Of a stretch of DNA of 64,000 nt, positions 35,401-45,467 are shown piece by piece. The position numbers and the translations under genes are program-made. The stretch's first letter is position 1. Each line of letters opens with the position of its first letter. This DNA comes from CAVROP01 sp050012175 (GTDB lineage Bacteria; Acidobacteriota; Terriglobia; UBA7540): the NCBI GenBank assembly GCA_050012175.1, contig JBEKHR010000009.1, forward strand, positions 62,001-126,000. The letters run 5' to 3'. The notes beneath the pieces were generated by a model that was not told the DNA's origin, did no database searches, and was given only the letters and a program-made list of their open reading frames with translations.

Positions 35401-38400
35401 CCTCCGTTCACGAATTCTGATGGCCCTCCCGGTCGTCGGCCTATTCATCGCCGGCCTGACGGCGCGTGGCAACCTCGTTGAATGGTTACAGAACCTCGAG
35501 GGGAGCGGCCGTTTTGAGGCGGTCTTCTTCCGCACCGTTTCACTGCTTGGCGGTCCCGTGACCGTTCGCCGCCTGCCGGCCGAGGCGCGCAACGCCTTGA
35601 ACGACCTCGTCTCGAAATCCCCCAACGACGCCGAACTCTACCGCATGCGCGCTCGCGCCGACGAGGCGCAATTGGATTTCACTGCCGCGGAGGCGGACTG
35701 GCAAAGGTATGCCCAACTCGCCCCCGATAAGGTCGATGGCCAACTCCAGCTTGCCGACTTCTACCACCGGCGCCTGCGCCCGCTGGACGAGATCAAGGCG
35801 CTGGCCGCCGCGGCGCAGGGGCCTTCTTCGCCCGCGGATAAACTGCTGCATTCCAATCAGCAGCGGGCCTGGCAAACGTTCGAGCGCATCTTCCAGGTGA
35901 TCCGCCTGCAAGCTTTGCCCGACACGCTTTCCCTCGAGCAATACAACGCTTGGCTGGCGCGCTATCCGAAGAACGCGGCAACCTATTCCCGCTTCTTTGA
36001 TTTCCTTATCGCAGAGAAGAAATTCTCAGAGGCGGAGCGGCTCATTAGCCGGTACGAGAAGGGGTTTCCACGAGACAAGGTGTTCCCCATCGAAGCCCGC
36101 GCCACCCTGGCCTATAAGCGCGGCTCCACGGATGAGGCGCTGGCCCTCTACGACCGCAGTTTTCAGCCGCTCTGGTCGCCCGAGCTCGTCCAGGACTATT
36201 TCAATCTGCTCAAGGAAACCCACCGCTTGCGCGAATTCCTCAGTCGCGCCCGCGCTGCCGCCACAGCCGATCCGAGCGACGTGACCGCCGCCGCGCGCTT
36301 GTTCTATTACTACCATCAACAGGGCAATCTCGGCGAGGCACAGCGCGCACTGGTCGAGTATCGGCTGCGCATGGAGAAGACGAACGCTCCCTGGCAAGGT
36401 GACCAACTCTGGACGCTCTCCCGCCTCTTCGATGACATCCACGCGTATAACGACGCCGCGCGCGGCTATTACGCCCTCTACAGCCTGCCGGGCGTGGAGC
36501 CGGCGCTTCAGGAGAAAGCTCTGGCCGGAATCGCGAATCTTCTCCTGGCCGCCCCCGAACAGCCAATTGGCTTCGGCAGCAACTCAATTTCTTTCCTCCG
36601 CGACATCGGCGCCATGGATCCCTACCCAGGCTTCGTGAATGGGATCGTCTCCCTGCTGCTCAACTCCCAGTCGCCCGCCTTTCAATACTCGCAGGCGGAG
36701 GGGACCGCCGTCGCATATTTCCATCGCGCGCGGGCAGCGGACTTGATCGCGCTGTTCGATGAGCGCTTTCCGAAGTCGGGGGAGCGCAGCGAACTCCACG
36801 CCAGGCTGCTGGATGTTGGTGCTGTCTATGCGGTCGACGACGCCATCCTGCGCGGGGGCCGCCGGTTCCTTGATTCCTTCCCCAAGGCGCCCCAGCGCGT
36901 CCATGTGGCCATGTTGATGGCCGATTCTTTCGCGCGCAAGAACATGGTGAAGGAGGAACTCGCGCTCTACGACCAGCTTCTCAACGAGCTGGCCGCGCGC
37001 GCCGATCACGTCCCGCTCGGCGAGGGCGGCCGATCGGATGTTTCAGTGGTGCAACCGCCTTGGCCCCAGGGGCAACTCGCAAACGAACAGGCTGACACTG
37101 ATGAACAATCCCCCTCCCCGAGCCAGTCTCCTGTCGCGGGTCGCAGCCTGGAAAGATTGGCTCGCCAGCGTATGCGCCGCCGGCTCGATGCCAGCAGGGG
37201 TCAGACGACACAGGGGGGAGCGGGTCAGGCACGTTCTGCGGAGTACTCTCAGGTGCTCGAACGCTACATTTCGCGTCTGGTCACTCTCGAGAGACCGCTC
37301 GAGGTACTTGATCTCTTCCGGCGCGAGATGGATCACAATCCCAACGATCCCGGCCTCTACGAGCGGCTGGCCACATTCCTCGCGCAGAACCGCATGGACG
37401 AGCGCATCGAGGCCGTTTACAAGAAGGCCATCCAGCAGTTTCCTGAGCGCTCCTGGTACCAAAAGCTGGCCCGCTGGTATTTGCGCCGACAGCAGAACCA
37501 GCAATTCGAAGAACTGACCCGACAGGTGATCCAGACCTTTTCCGGCACGGAGCTTGAGGAATACTTCCGGTCGGTTAGGTGGAGCGGACCGGTCATGCCC
37601 CCGATGTATGTGCAGTTGAACCTTTATGCCCGCCAGCGGTTTCCTCACAATCTCACGTTCGTGCGGAACCTGCTGGAAGCCTTCCGCTCCAAGCCGACCT
37701 ACAACCCCCAGGCTTGGGAAGCCCTCATCCGGCAAAACTGGTTTTATGACGACAACCTGCGCTCCGAGTACTTTGCTTATTTGTCCAGCGAAGGCCGCCT
37801 CGATTCCGAGGTTCAGGCGGTGCGCGCCACAAATCCCCAGGCCGGTGGGGGGAAATGGAACGAGCTTACTCAGGCCAATCCCGCCGCCGCACAGTTCATC
37901 GCCGAAGCGGAGCTGTGGCGCTCGCACTTTGAAGACGCCGCGCCCGTGATCAAGGCACTCGCGGAGGTCTATCCAGCGGACCAGGAGATGGGCCGGCGCG
38001 CCTCCTCTGTCTTCCGATCGCTAGCGCCCTTCAATCCTCAATACACGGAGATCGCTGCGGGTATCGAAAACACGCTGTCGAAGTCCAGCCCGGGGGACCG
38101 CGAAATTCTCATCCGCATCGGCGACATCTACGCCGACCGCGAGATGTTCGCCAGGGCACGTCCGTATTGGAACCGCGTGCCGGAACTCGAGCCCGGCAAC
38201 CCCGATGCGTTCCTGCAATCGGCGACGGTTTTTTGGGACTACTTCCTGTTCGGGGACACGTTGCGTGTGATCAATGACGCGCGCAAGAAATTCTCGAATC
38301 CCGCCCTGTTCGCTTACGAGGCGGGAGCCGTTTACGAAGGCCAGCGGGACTTTCCCCGGGCGGTCGATGAATACCTGAAGGGTGCGCTGGCTTCCGCGGA

Positions 38401-41400
38401 GGACTCCGCCGCCCGCAACCGCCTGTTGCGCCTGGTCAAGCGTTCGAGCTTGCGCGGGGCCATCGACCAGGCGACGCAGAAGGCCGCGAGCAGCGCCAAC
38501 CCGGATTGGAATGCTGTCTCCCTGCGCATTGCCGTGCTGGAGGCGCTCAACCGGCGCGCCGATCTCGAAAGCTTTCTGACCCATCTGGCGCAGGACACTT
38601 CTTCGCTGGAACTTCTCGCGCAAATCCAGCCGCTGGCGGACCGCTACGGCTTCGACAACGTTCGCATCCTCACCCTCGAGCGGCAGATCGCTCTCATGAC
38701 CGACCCGGTGGAGAAGCTGCAGCTCCGCCTGCAACTGGCTCGCTTCTATGAGTCGAAAAATCAGATGGAGCAAGCTCGCACGCTGATGGAGAGCCTCTAT
38801 AGCGAGACCCCGCTGCTTCTCGGCGTGGTACGTTCCACCGTCGATTTCTACTGGCGTAACAAGATGTGGGACCCCGCCATCGACACTCTGCTGAAGGCGG
38901 CCAAGTCCGCCTACCCCGCCCTCGGCGAGCAGTTCACCTTCGAGGGGGCGCGCAAGGCAACCGAAGCCAAGGAATACGCGCGCGCCCGCGAATTGCTCAC
39001 GGCGCTGCTCCAGAATCAGCCCTACAACGCCGAATATCTGGCGGCGGTGGCGGACACCTACGCTCGCCAAGGCGACGACAAATCTCTGCGCGGCTTTTAC
39101 CTTGCCAGGATCCACGACTTCAGCGACTCCAATCTGCCTGCCGATGAGAAGACGGCTCGCATCGCCGCACTTCGCCGCGGCCTCATTCCGGCGCTCACAC
39201 GACTGAAAGATTCGGCCGGGGCGGTCGACCAGTACATCGAAATCCTCAACAAGTATGCGGAGGACGAAGGGCTGGCCCAGGAGGCCGCAGCCTTCGCCGA
39301 CCGCAACGGCCGGCGCAAGCAACTGCTCGACTACTACACCAAGGCCACCGCCGATTCACCCAAGGACTTCCGCTGGCCCATGGTCCTGGCACGAATCGAG
39401 ACTTACTTCGAGGACTATTCCGGGGCCATCGCCTCCTACGTTCGAGCGCGCACCGTCCGGCCCGACCGCACGGACTTGCTGACGGCGCAGGCTAACCTGG
39501 AAGAGCGCTTGATGCGCTTCGACGACGCTCTGAAGAGCTACTCGCGCCTCTACGAGTTGGCTTACGAGAATCCAGCATGGATGGAGAAGATCGCGGAGCT
39601 AAATGCGCGTCAGGGCCAAACCGACGCGGCAGTCGCAGCGTTGAAGAAGGCCTTAATCGAAGGTCGGCCGGAAAAACCCGAGCCGTACTTCGCCGCCGCG
39701 GACCGCCTTACAGGCTGGAATATGCTCGAACAGGCTCGACAATTCGCGGAGCGCGGCGTCGCTCTCGCGGGCAAGGATCTGTTGATCCACCCCGCGGATA
39801 CTAATGGCACGCTCACCTACGTGACGCTCCTGACGCGCCTGCGTGATTACAGCACGGCCTACGCGCGCCTCAGAGAGGCCGCGAAGGCGGCGCGGGACGC
39901 GCAAGTCCAACCGAATCTGAATCCGTTCCTCTCCGCCATGGGCGGCGTGGTGAAGGAATATTACACGCCTGAAGAAAACAGCGCCTTCGCCAAGTTCCTT
40001 CTCAAACAGAAGGAAGGGCTGGAAACGAACGATTTCATCGAGACGGTCATCCCCTTGGCGCAATACACAGGCCTGACGGACCTCGAGGCGCGTTGGCGGT
40101 ATGAGGTGATGATGGCCAGCCCCGGCTCGCCCCAGGCCCAAGGCATGGAAACGCGCCTAGGTGTGTTGCAAAGGCAGCGCATGCGCTTCAACGAACTCGG
40201 AGCGCAGCTCGAAGCCTACTGGAACGTATTCCCCCAGAGGCCGGGCAAAGACTACATCCTCCAAAGGGCCGCGGACAGCTACGGTTCGGCAGGAAACACT
40301 GCTGCGGAACTACGAGTGCTTCAGGAGGCCTTCGATGGGGAGGGATTGCTTGGTCAGCATCTCTTCCGCTACCTCGAGCTGGTGTCGAGGACTTCACCTG
40401 AGCAGCTCGTAACCATCGCGGGAGGAGCGCGCGGAAATCCAGTGCGCGACGCAGCAGCAACCTCGGCGCTCGCGACGGGAAAGGTTGATCTGGCCCTCCG
40501 GGCCGTTGCCGCGCGCGGGGGCGGCCTGCCGCCCGTTTGGACGCGCGCCTACACGGGCCTGGTGGGCCTCTATTATTCCGAGCCCTCACCCGTCGTGAAC
40601 TCTGCCTATCAGCAGGCTCTCGATACACGAACGATTGGCGACCGCGTCGCAAAGCCGGGGAACCGAGACGAAATGCTGGCCGGCAATATTTGGTTTTATT
40701 ACGGCTCGCGATACGGGGAGTATCTTTCGATTACGCACCAGGGCAACCCCGAGGATTACCTGCCGGCCATGCTGGAGGGGACTCCAGCGAGTTCGGATGT
40801 CTACTTTACGCTCGCTGATTATTACCGTGACGCGGGCCAGCTCGAGAACGCCCTGGAGGATTTCGCGCACGTGTTGGAACTGAATTCCAGGCGTGCCGAT
40901 GCCCACGACCGCAGGGCGCAGATCCTTTGGCAGCAGGGCAAGCAGGATAGCGCCGTCAAGGAATGGTCGTTGGCGCTCGCGGCCTTGCGTGCCCAAGAAG
41001 ACAACAGCAAGGTTCCGCCCACTTTTTGGGCGAATCTTCGCAGCACACTCGAAAATATCGGCGAACGCAAGCTGCTCCCACAGTTGCGTGACGACGCCGA
41101 CCGCGTCGTCCGGACCTACGTCCGCCGCAACGGCAGCTACCGCGCCGCTCCCATCCTGCGGGGCGCGCTGGCTGCGGCGGGAGATCCCGCGCAGGGGGCG
41201 GATTGGCTCGTGGACCTTTCTCGCGCCGCCCCATCCCCCATCGCTTTCCTCTCGGAGCTTGTCTCCGCCCCGTGGTTTCCCGCAGGCCACAAGGCGCCTC
41301 TCTATCAGAAGATCCTTGCCCTGGCGCAAGATCAAGTGACCAAGACCTTCGGCGCAGAGCACTCGACCGCGCTCGAGACCTTGCACGACTGGCAGCTTCG

Positions 41401-42883
41401 TTGGATCAATTTCCTGCTGGACAATCGCCGGGTTGCGGACGCACAGACCGCTTTCAACAATCTCCCGGAGGATTTCCGTGACCCGCTCCAGCCTGGAATC
41501 GCCTCCATCATGCTTCGCCTCGCGGCCCAGTCGAACGAACTCGATCAGCTCCTCCAGCAGTTTCAACAAGCCCCCGGGAAGGCTCCTGCCCTCGATGTCC
41601 TGCGTAATGCGGCGCGCAGTTGGGAGGAAAAAGATCCCCCCAACGCGCGCCGGCTCCTCGAATACGTTTACACGCGCCAAATCGACGAACACGATTTCGC
41701 GCCCGCAAATTTCCTGGGGCTTGCAGAAGTTCGACTACAACAGGGCGATCTGGCGCAGGCAGTGGCGCTGCTGCGGCGCATGAATCGCGTGGCGGGTGAG
41801 CCTTTTGAAAACCTGGCGGCTGCCGGGGACCTGCTCGTGAAGACGGCACACCCCCCAGAAGCAACGGAGTTTTACGCCCTGCGCGTGAAGGCTGTTCCCT
41901 GGGATGACGACGCCCGCCTGAAACTCGCCCAGGCGGAGGCGGCTGCAAATACGCAACGGAACGGCGCAATCCAATTGCTCATCTCTGTGGCGTCCTCTCC
42001 GAACGCTATCTATGCGAAGCGTGCCGCGGCTGCCGAATCCCTTGCGGCCCTCAAGGCTCCTGCGCCAAGCCTGGGCAGCGCCGAGCTCGAATGGTTGATT
42101 CGAGGTGGTCCAGTGGCTGCCGCTGAGTCGCCGGGCTTTTTCTATGCCCGCCTACGAGCCGCCAGGGAAGCCGCCGACGCGGCAACCCAAATCCGCCTCC
42201 TGCTCGAGGCGATCGCCCTTCGTCCCGAGGACTTCTCGCAGCGTTTCGCGGCGTCGCCGCCTGCCGCCGCCAATCCCGAGAACGTATCGCCGCGCATTCT
42301 GCTCGCTCAGGCGACGGCTGCGACCAACCAGAATGAGCTCGCGGTTTCAGCCCTAACGCCGCTGATCGATCAGAGGATCATGGTAAGTCCGCCGCCCGAA
42401 TCGCCGATGAACGAAGCCGCTGGGGAAGAAATCGAACGGGCCGGATTTCGTGAGGGGATGTGGAAATCATTCCTTGCCGGTCAGGAGTTGAGCGCCAGCC
42501 AAAAATCGGTGATTGCTGCCCAAATGGCAAGCGCCTTTCAGAAGCTCGCGCGGCTCCGGGAAGCCGCACAACTCTGGAAGGTGGCCTCCACGCTCGCCAC
42601 GGACGATTCCCTTCGCTCACAGGCAACCCATGAACTCGAACAAGTGCGGGCCCAAATGAAGCTCGAGCAGGCCGACCGAGAACGACGGCCGGTGATCACC
42701 GAGCATCTCGAGCAGAACGGTCTGGTCAGGCCACGCCTTGTACCGCTCAAAGGAGAGGCTAGCCCTCTCCCCCTTGGGGGAGAGGGTGGCCCGCCGCCGG
42801 CGCTTTCTTCAGCCGGGGCGGGCCGGGTGAGGGGGTCGCGAGCCTGCTTCGCTGAAAGTGTAGGAGGAGGTGCAGGGCAATGA
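35384..42883 (+). CDS. giant TPR-repeat membrane or secreted protein (2,499 residues)
   Basis: Start is TTG 35384, supported by AGGAGG 6-7 nt upstream inside the end of the VIT-vWA gene. One hydrophobic segment near residues 10-27 (ILMALPVVGLFIAGLTA) suggests a membrane anchor. Nearly all the rest is helical TPR-like repeats (for example DNALKSYSRLYELAYENPAWMEKIAELN, FTAAEADWQRYAQLAPDK). A low-complexity insert lies at about 545-620. The last ~40 residues come from the 75-bp repeat read in frame. TPR superhelices scaffold protein complexes; with its neighbours it may organise an envelope or cell-wall machine. Exceptional length for a bacterial TPR protein. Confidence 0.88.
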   Translation: MKSYRSLRSRILMALPVVGLFIAGLTARGNLVEWLQNLEGSGRFEAVFFRTVSLLGGPVTVRRLPAEARNALNDLVSKSPNDAELYRMRARADEAQLDFTAAEADWQRYAQLAPDKVDGQLQLADFYHRRLRPLDEIKALAAAAQGPSSPADKLLHSNQQRAWQTFERIFQVIRLQALPDTLSLEQYNAWLARYPKNAATYSRFFDFLIAEKKFSEAERLISRYEKGFPRDKVFPIEARATLAYKRGSTDEALALYDRSFQPLWSPELVQDYFNLLKETHRLREFLSRARAAATADPSDVTAAARLFYYYHQQGNLGEAQRALVEYRLRMEKTNAPWQGDQLWTLSRLFDDIHAYNDAARGYYALYSLPGVEPALQEKALAGIANLLLAAPEQPIGFGSNSISFLRDIGAMDPYPGFVNGIVSLLLNSQSPAFQYSQAEGTAVAYFHRARAADLIALFDERFPKSGERSELHARLLDVGAVYAVDDAILRGGRRFLDSFPKAPQRVHVAMLMADSFARKNMVKEELALYDQLLNELAARADHVPLGEGGRSDVSVVQPPWPQGQLANEQADTDEQSPSPSQSPVAGRSLERLARQRMRRRLDASRGQTTQGGAGQARSAEYSQVLERYISRLVTLERPLEVLDLFRREMDHNPNDPGLYERLATFLAQNRMDERIEAVYKKAIQQFPERSWYQKLARWYLRRQQNQQFEELTRQVIQTFSGTELEEYFRSVRWSGPVMPPMYVQLNLYARQRFPHNLTFVRNLLEAFRSKPTYNPQAWEALIRQNWFYDDNLRSEYFAYLSSEGRLDSEVQAVRATNPQAGGGKWNELTQANPAAAQFIAEAELWRSHFEDAAPVIKALAEVYPADQEMGRRASSVFRSLAPFNPQYTEIAAGIENTLSKSSPGDREILIRIGDIYADREMFARARPYWNRVPELEPGNPDAFLQSATVFWDYFLFGDTLRVINDARKKFSNPALFAYEAGAVYEGQRDFPRAVDEYLKGALASAEDSAARNRLLRLVKRSSLRGAIDQATQKAASSANPDWNAVSLRIAVLEALNRRADLESFLTHLAQDTSSLELLAQIQPLADRYGFDNVRILTLERQIALMTDPVEKLQLRLQLARFYESKNQMEQARTLMESLYSETPLLLGVVRSTVDFYWRNKMWDPAIDTLLKAAKSAYPALGEQFTFEGARKATEAKEYARARELLTALLQNQPYNAEYLAAVADTYARQGDDKSLRGFYLARIHDFSDSNLPADEKTARIAALRRGLIPALTRLKDSAGAVDQYIEILNKYAEDEGLAQEAAAFADRNGRRKQLLDYYTKATADSPKDFRWPMVLARIETYFEDYSGAIASYVRARTVRPDRTDLLTAQANLEERLMRFDDALKSYSRLYELAYENPAWMEKIAELNARQGQTDAAVAALKKALIEGRPEKPEPYFAAADRLTGWNMLEQARQFAERGVALAGKDLLIHPADTNGTLTYVTLLTRLRDYSTAYARLREAAKAARDAQVQPNLNPFLSAMGGVVKEYYTPEENSAFAKFLLKQKEGLETNDFIETVIPLAQYTGLTDLEARWRYEVMMASPGSPQAQGMETRLGVLQRQRMRFNELGAQLEAYWNVFPQRPGKDYILQRAADSYGSAGNTAAELRVLQEAFDGEGLLGQHLFRYLELVSRTSPEQLVTIAGGARGNPVRDAAATSALATGKVDLALRAVAARGGGLPPVWTRAYTGLVGLYYSEPSPVVNSAYQQALDTRTIGDRVAKPGNRDEMLAGNIWFYYGSRYGEYLSITHQGNPEDYLPAMLEGTPASSDVYFTLADYYRDAGQLENALEDFAHVLELNSRRADAHDRRAQILWQQGKQDSAVKEWSLALAALRAQEDNSKVPPTFWANLRSTLENIGERKLLPQLRDDADRVVRTYVRRNGSYRAAPILRGALAAAGDPAQGADWLVDLSRAAPSPIAFLSELVSAPWFPAGHKAPLYQKILALAQDQVTKTFGAEHSTALETLHDWQLRWINFLLDNRRVADAQTAFNNLPEDFRDPLQPGIASIMLRLAAQSNELDQLLQQFQQAPGKAPALDVLRNAARSWEEKDPPNARRLLEYVYTRQIDEHDFAPANFLGLAEVRLQQGDLAQAVALLRRMNRVAGEPFENLAAAGDLLVKTAHPPEATEFYALRVKAVPWDDDARLKLAQAEAAANTQRNGAIQLLISVASSPNAIYAKRAAAAESLAALKAPAPSLGSAELEWLIRGGPVAAAESPGFFYARLRAAREAADAATQIRLLLEAIALRPEDFSQRFAASPPAAANPENVSPRILLAQATAATNQNELAVSALTPLIDQRIMVSPPPESPMNEAAGEEIERAGFREGMWKSFLAGQELSASQKSVIAAQMASAFQKLARLREAAQLWKVASTLATDDSLRSQATHELEQVRAQMKLEQADRERRPVITEHLEQNGLVRPRLVPLKGEASPLPLGGEGGPPPALSSAGAGRVRGSRACFAESVGGGAGQ
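42763..42837 (+). repeat. 75-bp palindromic repeat, copy 3 (inside coding sequence)
   Basis: Same hairpin and GGGTGAGGGGGTC end as copies 1 and 2. It forms the C-terminal tail of the giant TPR protein, read in the same frame as copy 1 (PLPLGGEGGPPPAL). It probably replaced or extended the original gene end. Confidence 0.9.
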
Positions 42884-44637
42884 GGAAACTCCCGCTTTCG
42901 ATTCTCTGCTTCCTAAGTATCTCCCTCGCCATGGCGCCACCCGGCCGGGGACCCAAGCCATCTTCCTCCAGCCTCGCCGCCTTCATGCCGACGGGTTCGC
43001 TGCTCTTTGTGGAGTCAGTCAACTTCGCCACGCTGGTCCACGACTGGGAAAACTCGAAGGAAAAACAGAAGTGGCTCGAGAGCGATAATTACCAGGTCTT
43101 CTCGCGCTCACGTCTCTTTCTGCGCCTTCAGGAAGCGCAGCGGCAATTCGCCGTCGCCGCGGGCGCCCCACCGGACATGGCCTTGCTGGATGGGGTGGCG
43201 GGCGCACAATCGGCGCTGGCGCTCTATGACATCGGCAACCTGGAATTCCTCTACATCACCCGGATGCCGTCAGCACGCGCCATGCAGAATGTTCTATGGA
43301 CGAACCGGGAAAAGTTCGAGCCTCGCAAGGCGGCGGACATTCCTTATTACGTTCGGACCGAACCGGAGAAGAACCGCTTGGTGGCCTTTGCCACCGCGGG
43401 CGACTGCCTGCTGCTGGCCACCCGCGAGGACCTGATGGCCGGCGCGCTGGCGTTGCTTTCCGGCAAGTCCCAACCCACGCTCCAGGATGAGAATTGGTAT
43501 AAGAGCGCGGTTTCGGCGGCGGGGCCGCGTACCGTATGGTACGGGGCGGGGCCGGCCGGCGATCTTCGCCTGGTTTTGAACCTGCCGCTGTTAGTGAAGT
43601 CGCCGCACTTCCGCAGTTACTGGATTCAACGCAACATTACGGCACTGAAGCAATACTCAGCCGAAGTCGCGGACATCCATCGCTCGGAGACGGAAATTCG
43701 GGAAGAGCGCGTCCTGCTCAAAGCTAACCCACCCGGAGACACAGAGCAGCGCGCCAGCGCAAGCACCGCCCCCATTGCCGAACTTCTCGGCATGGTCCCG
43801 GCACAGGAAGGCATTTACCTCGCCTGGCGAGCTCCCTCCGCCGACACGGTGCTTGACCTCGTGCAGCAAAAGGTCTTGATGCCCCACGCAGGACCGGGCG
43901 TGGCTTCCCAGATCGCGCCGGGCGTCACCTTGACGGAAGGCCAAACCGGCAGCGAGAGCGACCTCGAGACGCGCATTGACGTTCCCCCGCTCCAGGGAAC
44001 AACCGGAGCCCCAGGGGCCGAAGCACTCAAGAAACTTCTGAATGCGGTTCCGCTCGAGGCCGTACTGGAGTTTCATTCGCTCCAGAATACCAGGCAGTCG
44101 GCCTTTATCGAACCTCACTCCGCCGTCCTCATTCGCAGCTCAGCGAACTGGGATTCGGAGGCCACGCGCAACGCCCTCCGCGCGGCGATCATGGATCTTT
44201 GGACAACTTCACAAATCGGCGTGAGCTGGGTGGCGAGGCACGAGGGCAATGCTGACTACTATCAACTCGATGGATTGGCTCCACTCGCCGTCGCTACCAA
44301 GGGACCGATTCTCCTGCTGGCAAGCTCCGTCGAAACGCTGAAGTCCCTGCTGGCGAACTCTCCGGGTCCCGAGGTGGGTCCGAACGTGGTTTATGCCGCG
44401 GGCTTTCGCCATTCTGCCGAGCGCCACAACATCGTGAAGATGATGCGGCTGATTGAAATGCCGCTGCCACAACAGTACGGAGGCATGGCGGGCGAGGAGG
44501 GGCGCACGCCATCCTTCTTTTCCGAGAACCTCGCGAGCCTTAGTCAGTCGCTGGAGAGCATAGAGTCAGAGTCGCTCGTGGTGGAAGACCGCGGCCCACA
44601 GTTGCACCAGACGGTCACTTATCGGTTGAAGAAATGA
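42880..44637 (+). CDS. secreted DUF3352-like protein, function unknown
   Basis: 585 residues, start coupled to the TPR gene by ATGA with GGAGGAGGT upstream. Signal peptide at 1-19 (LPLSILCFLSISLAMA). The opening LAAFMPTGSLLFVESVNFATLVHDWENS recalls DUF3352 proteins, in which a similar 'valued as a measurable quantity' repeat occurs twice; the half starting near LLGMVPAQEGIYLAWRAPS may be the second unit. No catalytic motif seen. Probable periplasmic component of the block. Family link is moderate. Confidence 0.7.
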   Translation: MRKLPLSILCFLSISLAMAPPGRGPKPSSSSLAAFMPTGSLLFVESVNFATLVHDWENSKEKQKWLESDNYQVFSRSRLFLRLQEAQRQFAVAAGAPPDMALLDGVAGAQSALALYDIGNLEFLYITRMPSARAMQNVLWTNREKFEPRKAADIPYYVRTEPEKNRLVAFATAGDCLLLATREDLMAGALALLSGKSQPTLQDENWYKSAVSAAGPRTVWYGAGPAGDLRLVLNLPLLVKSPHFRSYWIQRNITALKQYSAEVADIHRSETEIREERVLLKANPPGDTEQRASASTAPIAELLGMVPAQEGIYLAWRAPSADTVLDLVQQKVLMPHAGPGVASQIAPGVTLTEGQTGSESDLETRIDVPPLQGTTGAPGAEALKKLLNAVPLEAVLEFHSLQNTRQSAFIEPHSAVLIRSSANWDSEATRNALRAAIMDLWTTSQIGVSWVARHEGNADYYQLDGLAPLAVATKGPILLLASSVETLKSLLANSPGPEVGPNVVYAAGFRHSAERHNIVKMMRLIEMPLPQQYGGMAGEEGRTPSFFSENLASLSQSLESIESESLVVEDRGPQLHQTVTYRLKK

Positions 44638-45458
44638 GCCGTTCCCTGAACCTGGTTTTGGCTTACATGCTCGTGGCTTCCTCATTGGCCGCGGCCTCGC
44701 TCTACGACCAGTCCGTCGCCCGGCTGCTGGCAGAGCACTACCATTCTAGCGACCTGTCGTACATCCTGATCGACGCCAACACGCACCGCCTGATTGCCTC
44801 CCGCTGGGACCAGATAGCGGAACCCGTGCCCGTCGGCTCTCTCGTGAAGCCGTTCGTCGCCCTGGCCTACGGGCAGAAACACAATTTCCGCTATCCCACT
44901 TATTTTTGCCACGGCTCGGCCGACGGCTGCTGGCTTGCGCGTGGGCATGGAAAGGTGGACATCAGAACAGCTATCGCCTATTCCTGTAATGCCTATTTCC
45001 TGAACCTAGCCTCCTCATTAAAAGCTGAGGACGTGGACTTGATGGCCCAGCGTTACGGCCTTGCCATTGGGAAAGCACCGCTTGACACAGCGGAGATGAT
45101 CGGCCTCGGTGGGGCTTGGCGCATGGCACCCCAGGAACTCTTGCACGCTTACCTTCTTCTCACCGCCGTACCACAACCCCCCGGCGCTGCCGAGCTACTG
45201 CGTGGGATGGCGCTCTGCGCCAAGTTCGGGACCGCGGAGGCCGTCGGCCGTAATCTCCGCGGACTTGCCGCCCTCGCCAAGACAGGCACTGCCCCCTGTG
45301 TCCACGAACCCCGAGCGCCCGGCGACGGCTATGTCGTGATGTTCTACCCGGCGGACCAGCCTCGCCTGGCGTTGCTCGTCCGCGTGCACGGCGTTCCCGG
45401 CGCCCGCGCTGCCGAAATCGGAGGCCGCATGTTGAACAGCGTGGTCAACGGCCAATAG
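44634..45458 (+). CDS. small penicillin-binding transpeptidase-domain protein
   Basis: 274 residues with a signal peptide and the three active-site motifs of the PBP family: SxxK as S69-L-V-K72 in PVGSLVKPF, SxN as S117-C-N119 in AYSCNAYFLN, and KTG (216-218) in LAKTGTAP. It lacks the N-terminal pedestal of class B PBPs, so it is only a minimal catalytic domain. It would form or cleave peptide bridges in peptidoglycan, or bind beta-lactams. ATGA overlap with the previous gene and close spacing to a SpoIID gene suggest a joint wall function. Confidence 0.85.
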   Translation: MSRSLNLVLAYMLVASSLAAASLYDQSVARLLAEHYHSSDLSYILIDANTHRLIASRWDQIAEPVPVGSLVKPFVALAYGQKHNFRYPTYFCHGSADGCWLARGHGKVDIRTAIAYSCNAYFLNLASSLKAEDVDLMAQRYGLAIGKAPLDTAEMIGLGGAWRMAPQELLHAYLLLTAVPQPPGAAELLRGMALCAKFGTAEAVGRNLRGLAALAKTGTAPCVHEPRAPGDGYVVMFYPADQPRLALLVRVHGVPGARAAEIGGRMLNSVVNGQ

Positions 45459-45467
45459 GAGAATCGC

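Noticed and set aside
38021..39322. 433-residue frame antisense to the TPR giant
   Set aside because: Shadow of the repeat-rich coding sequence.
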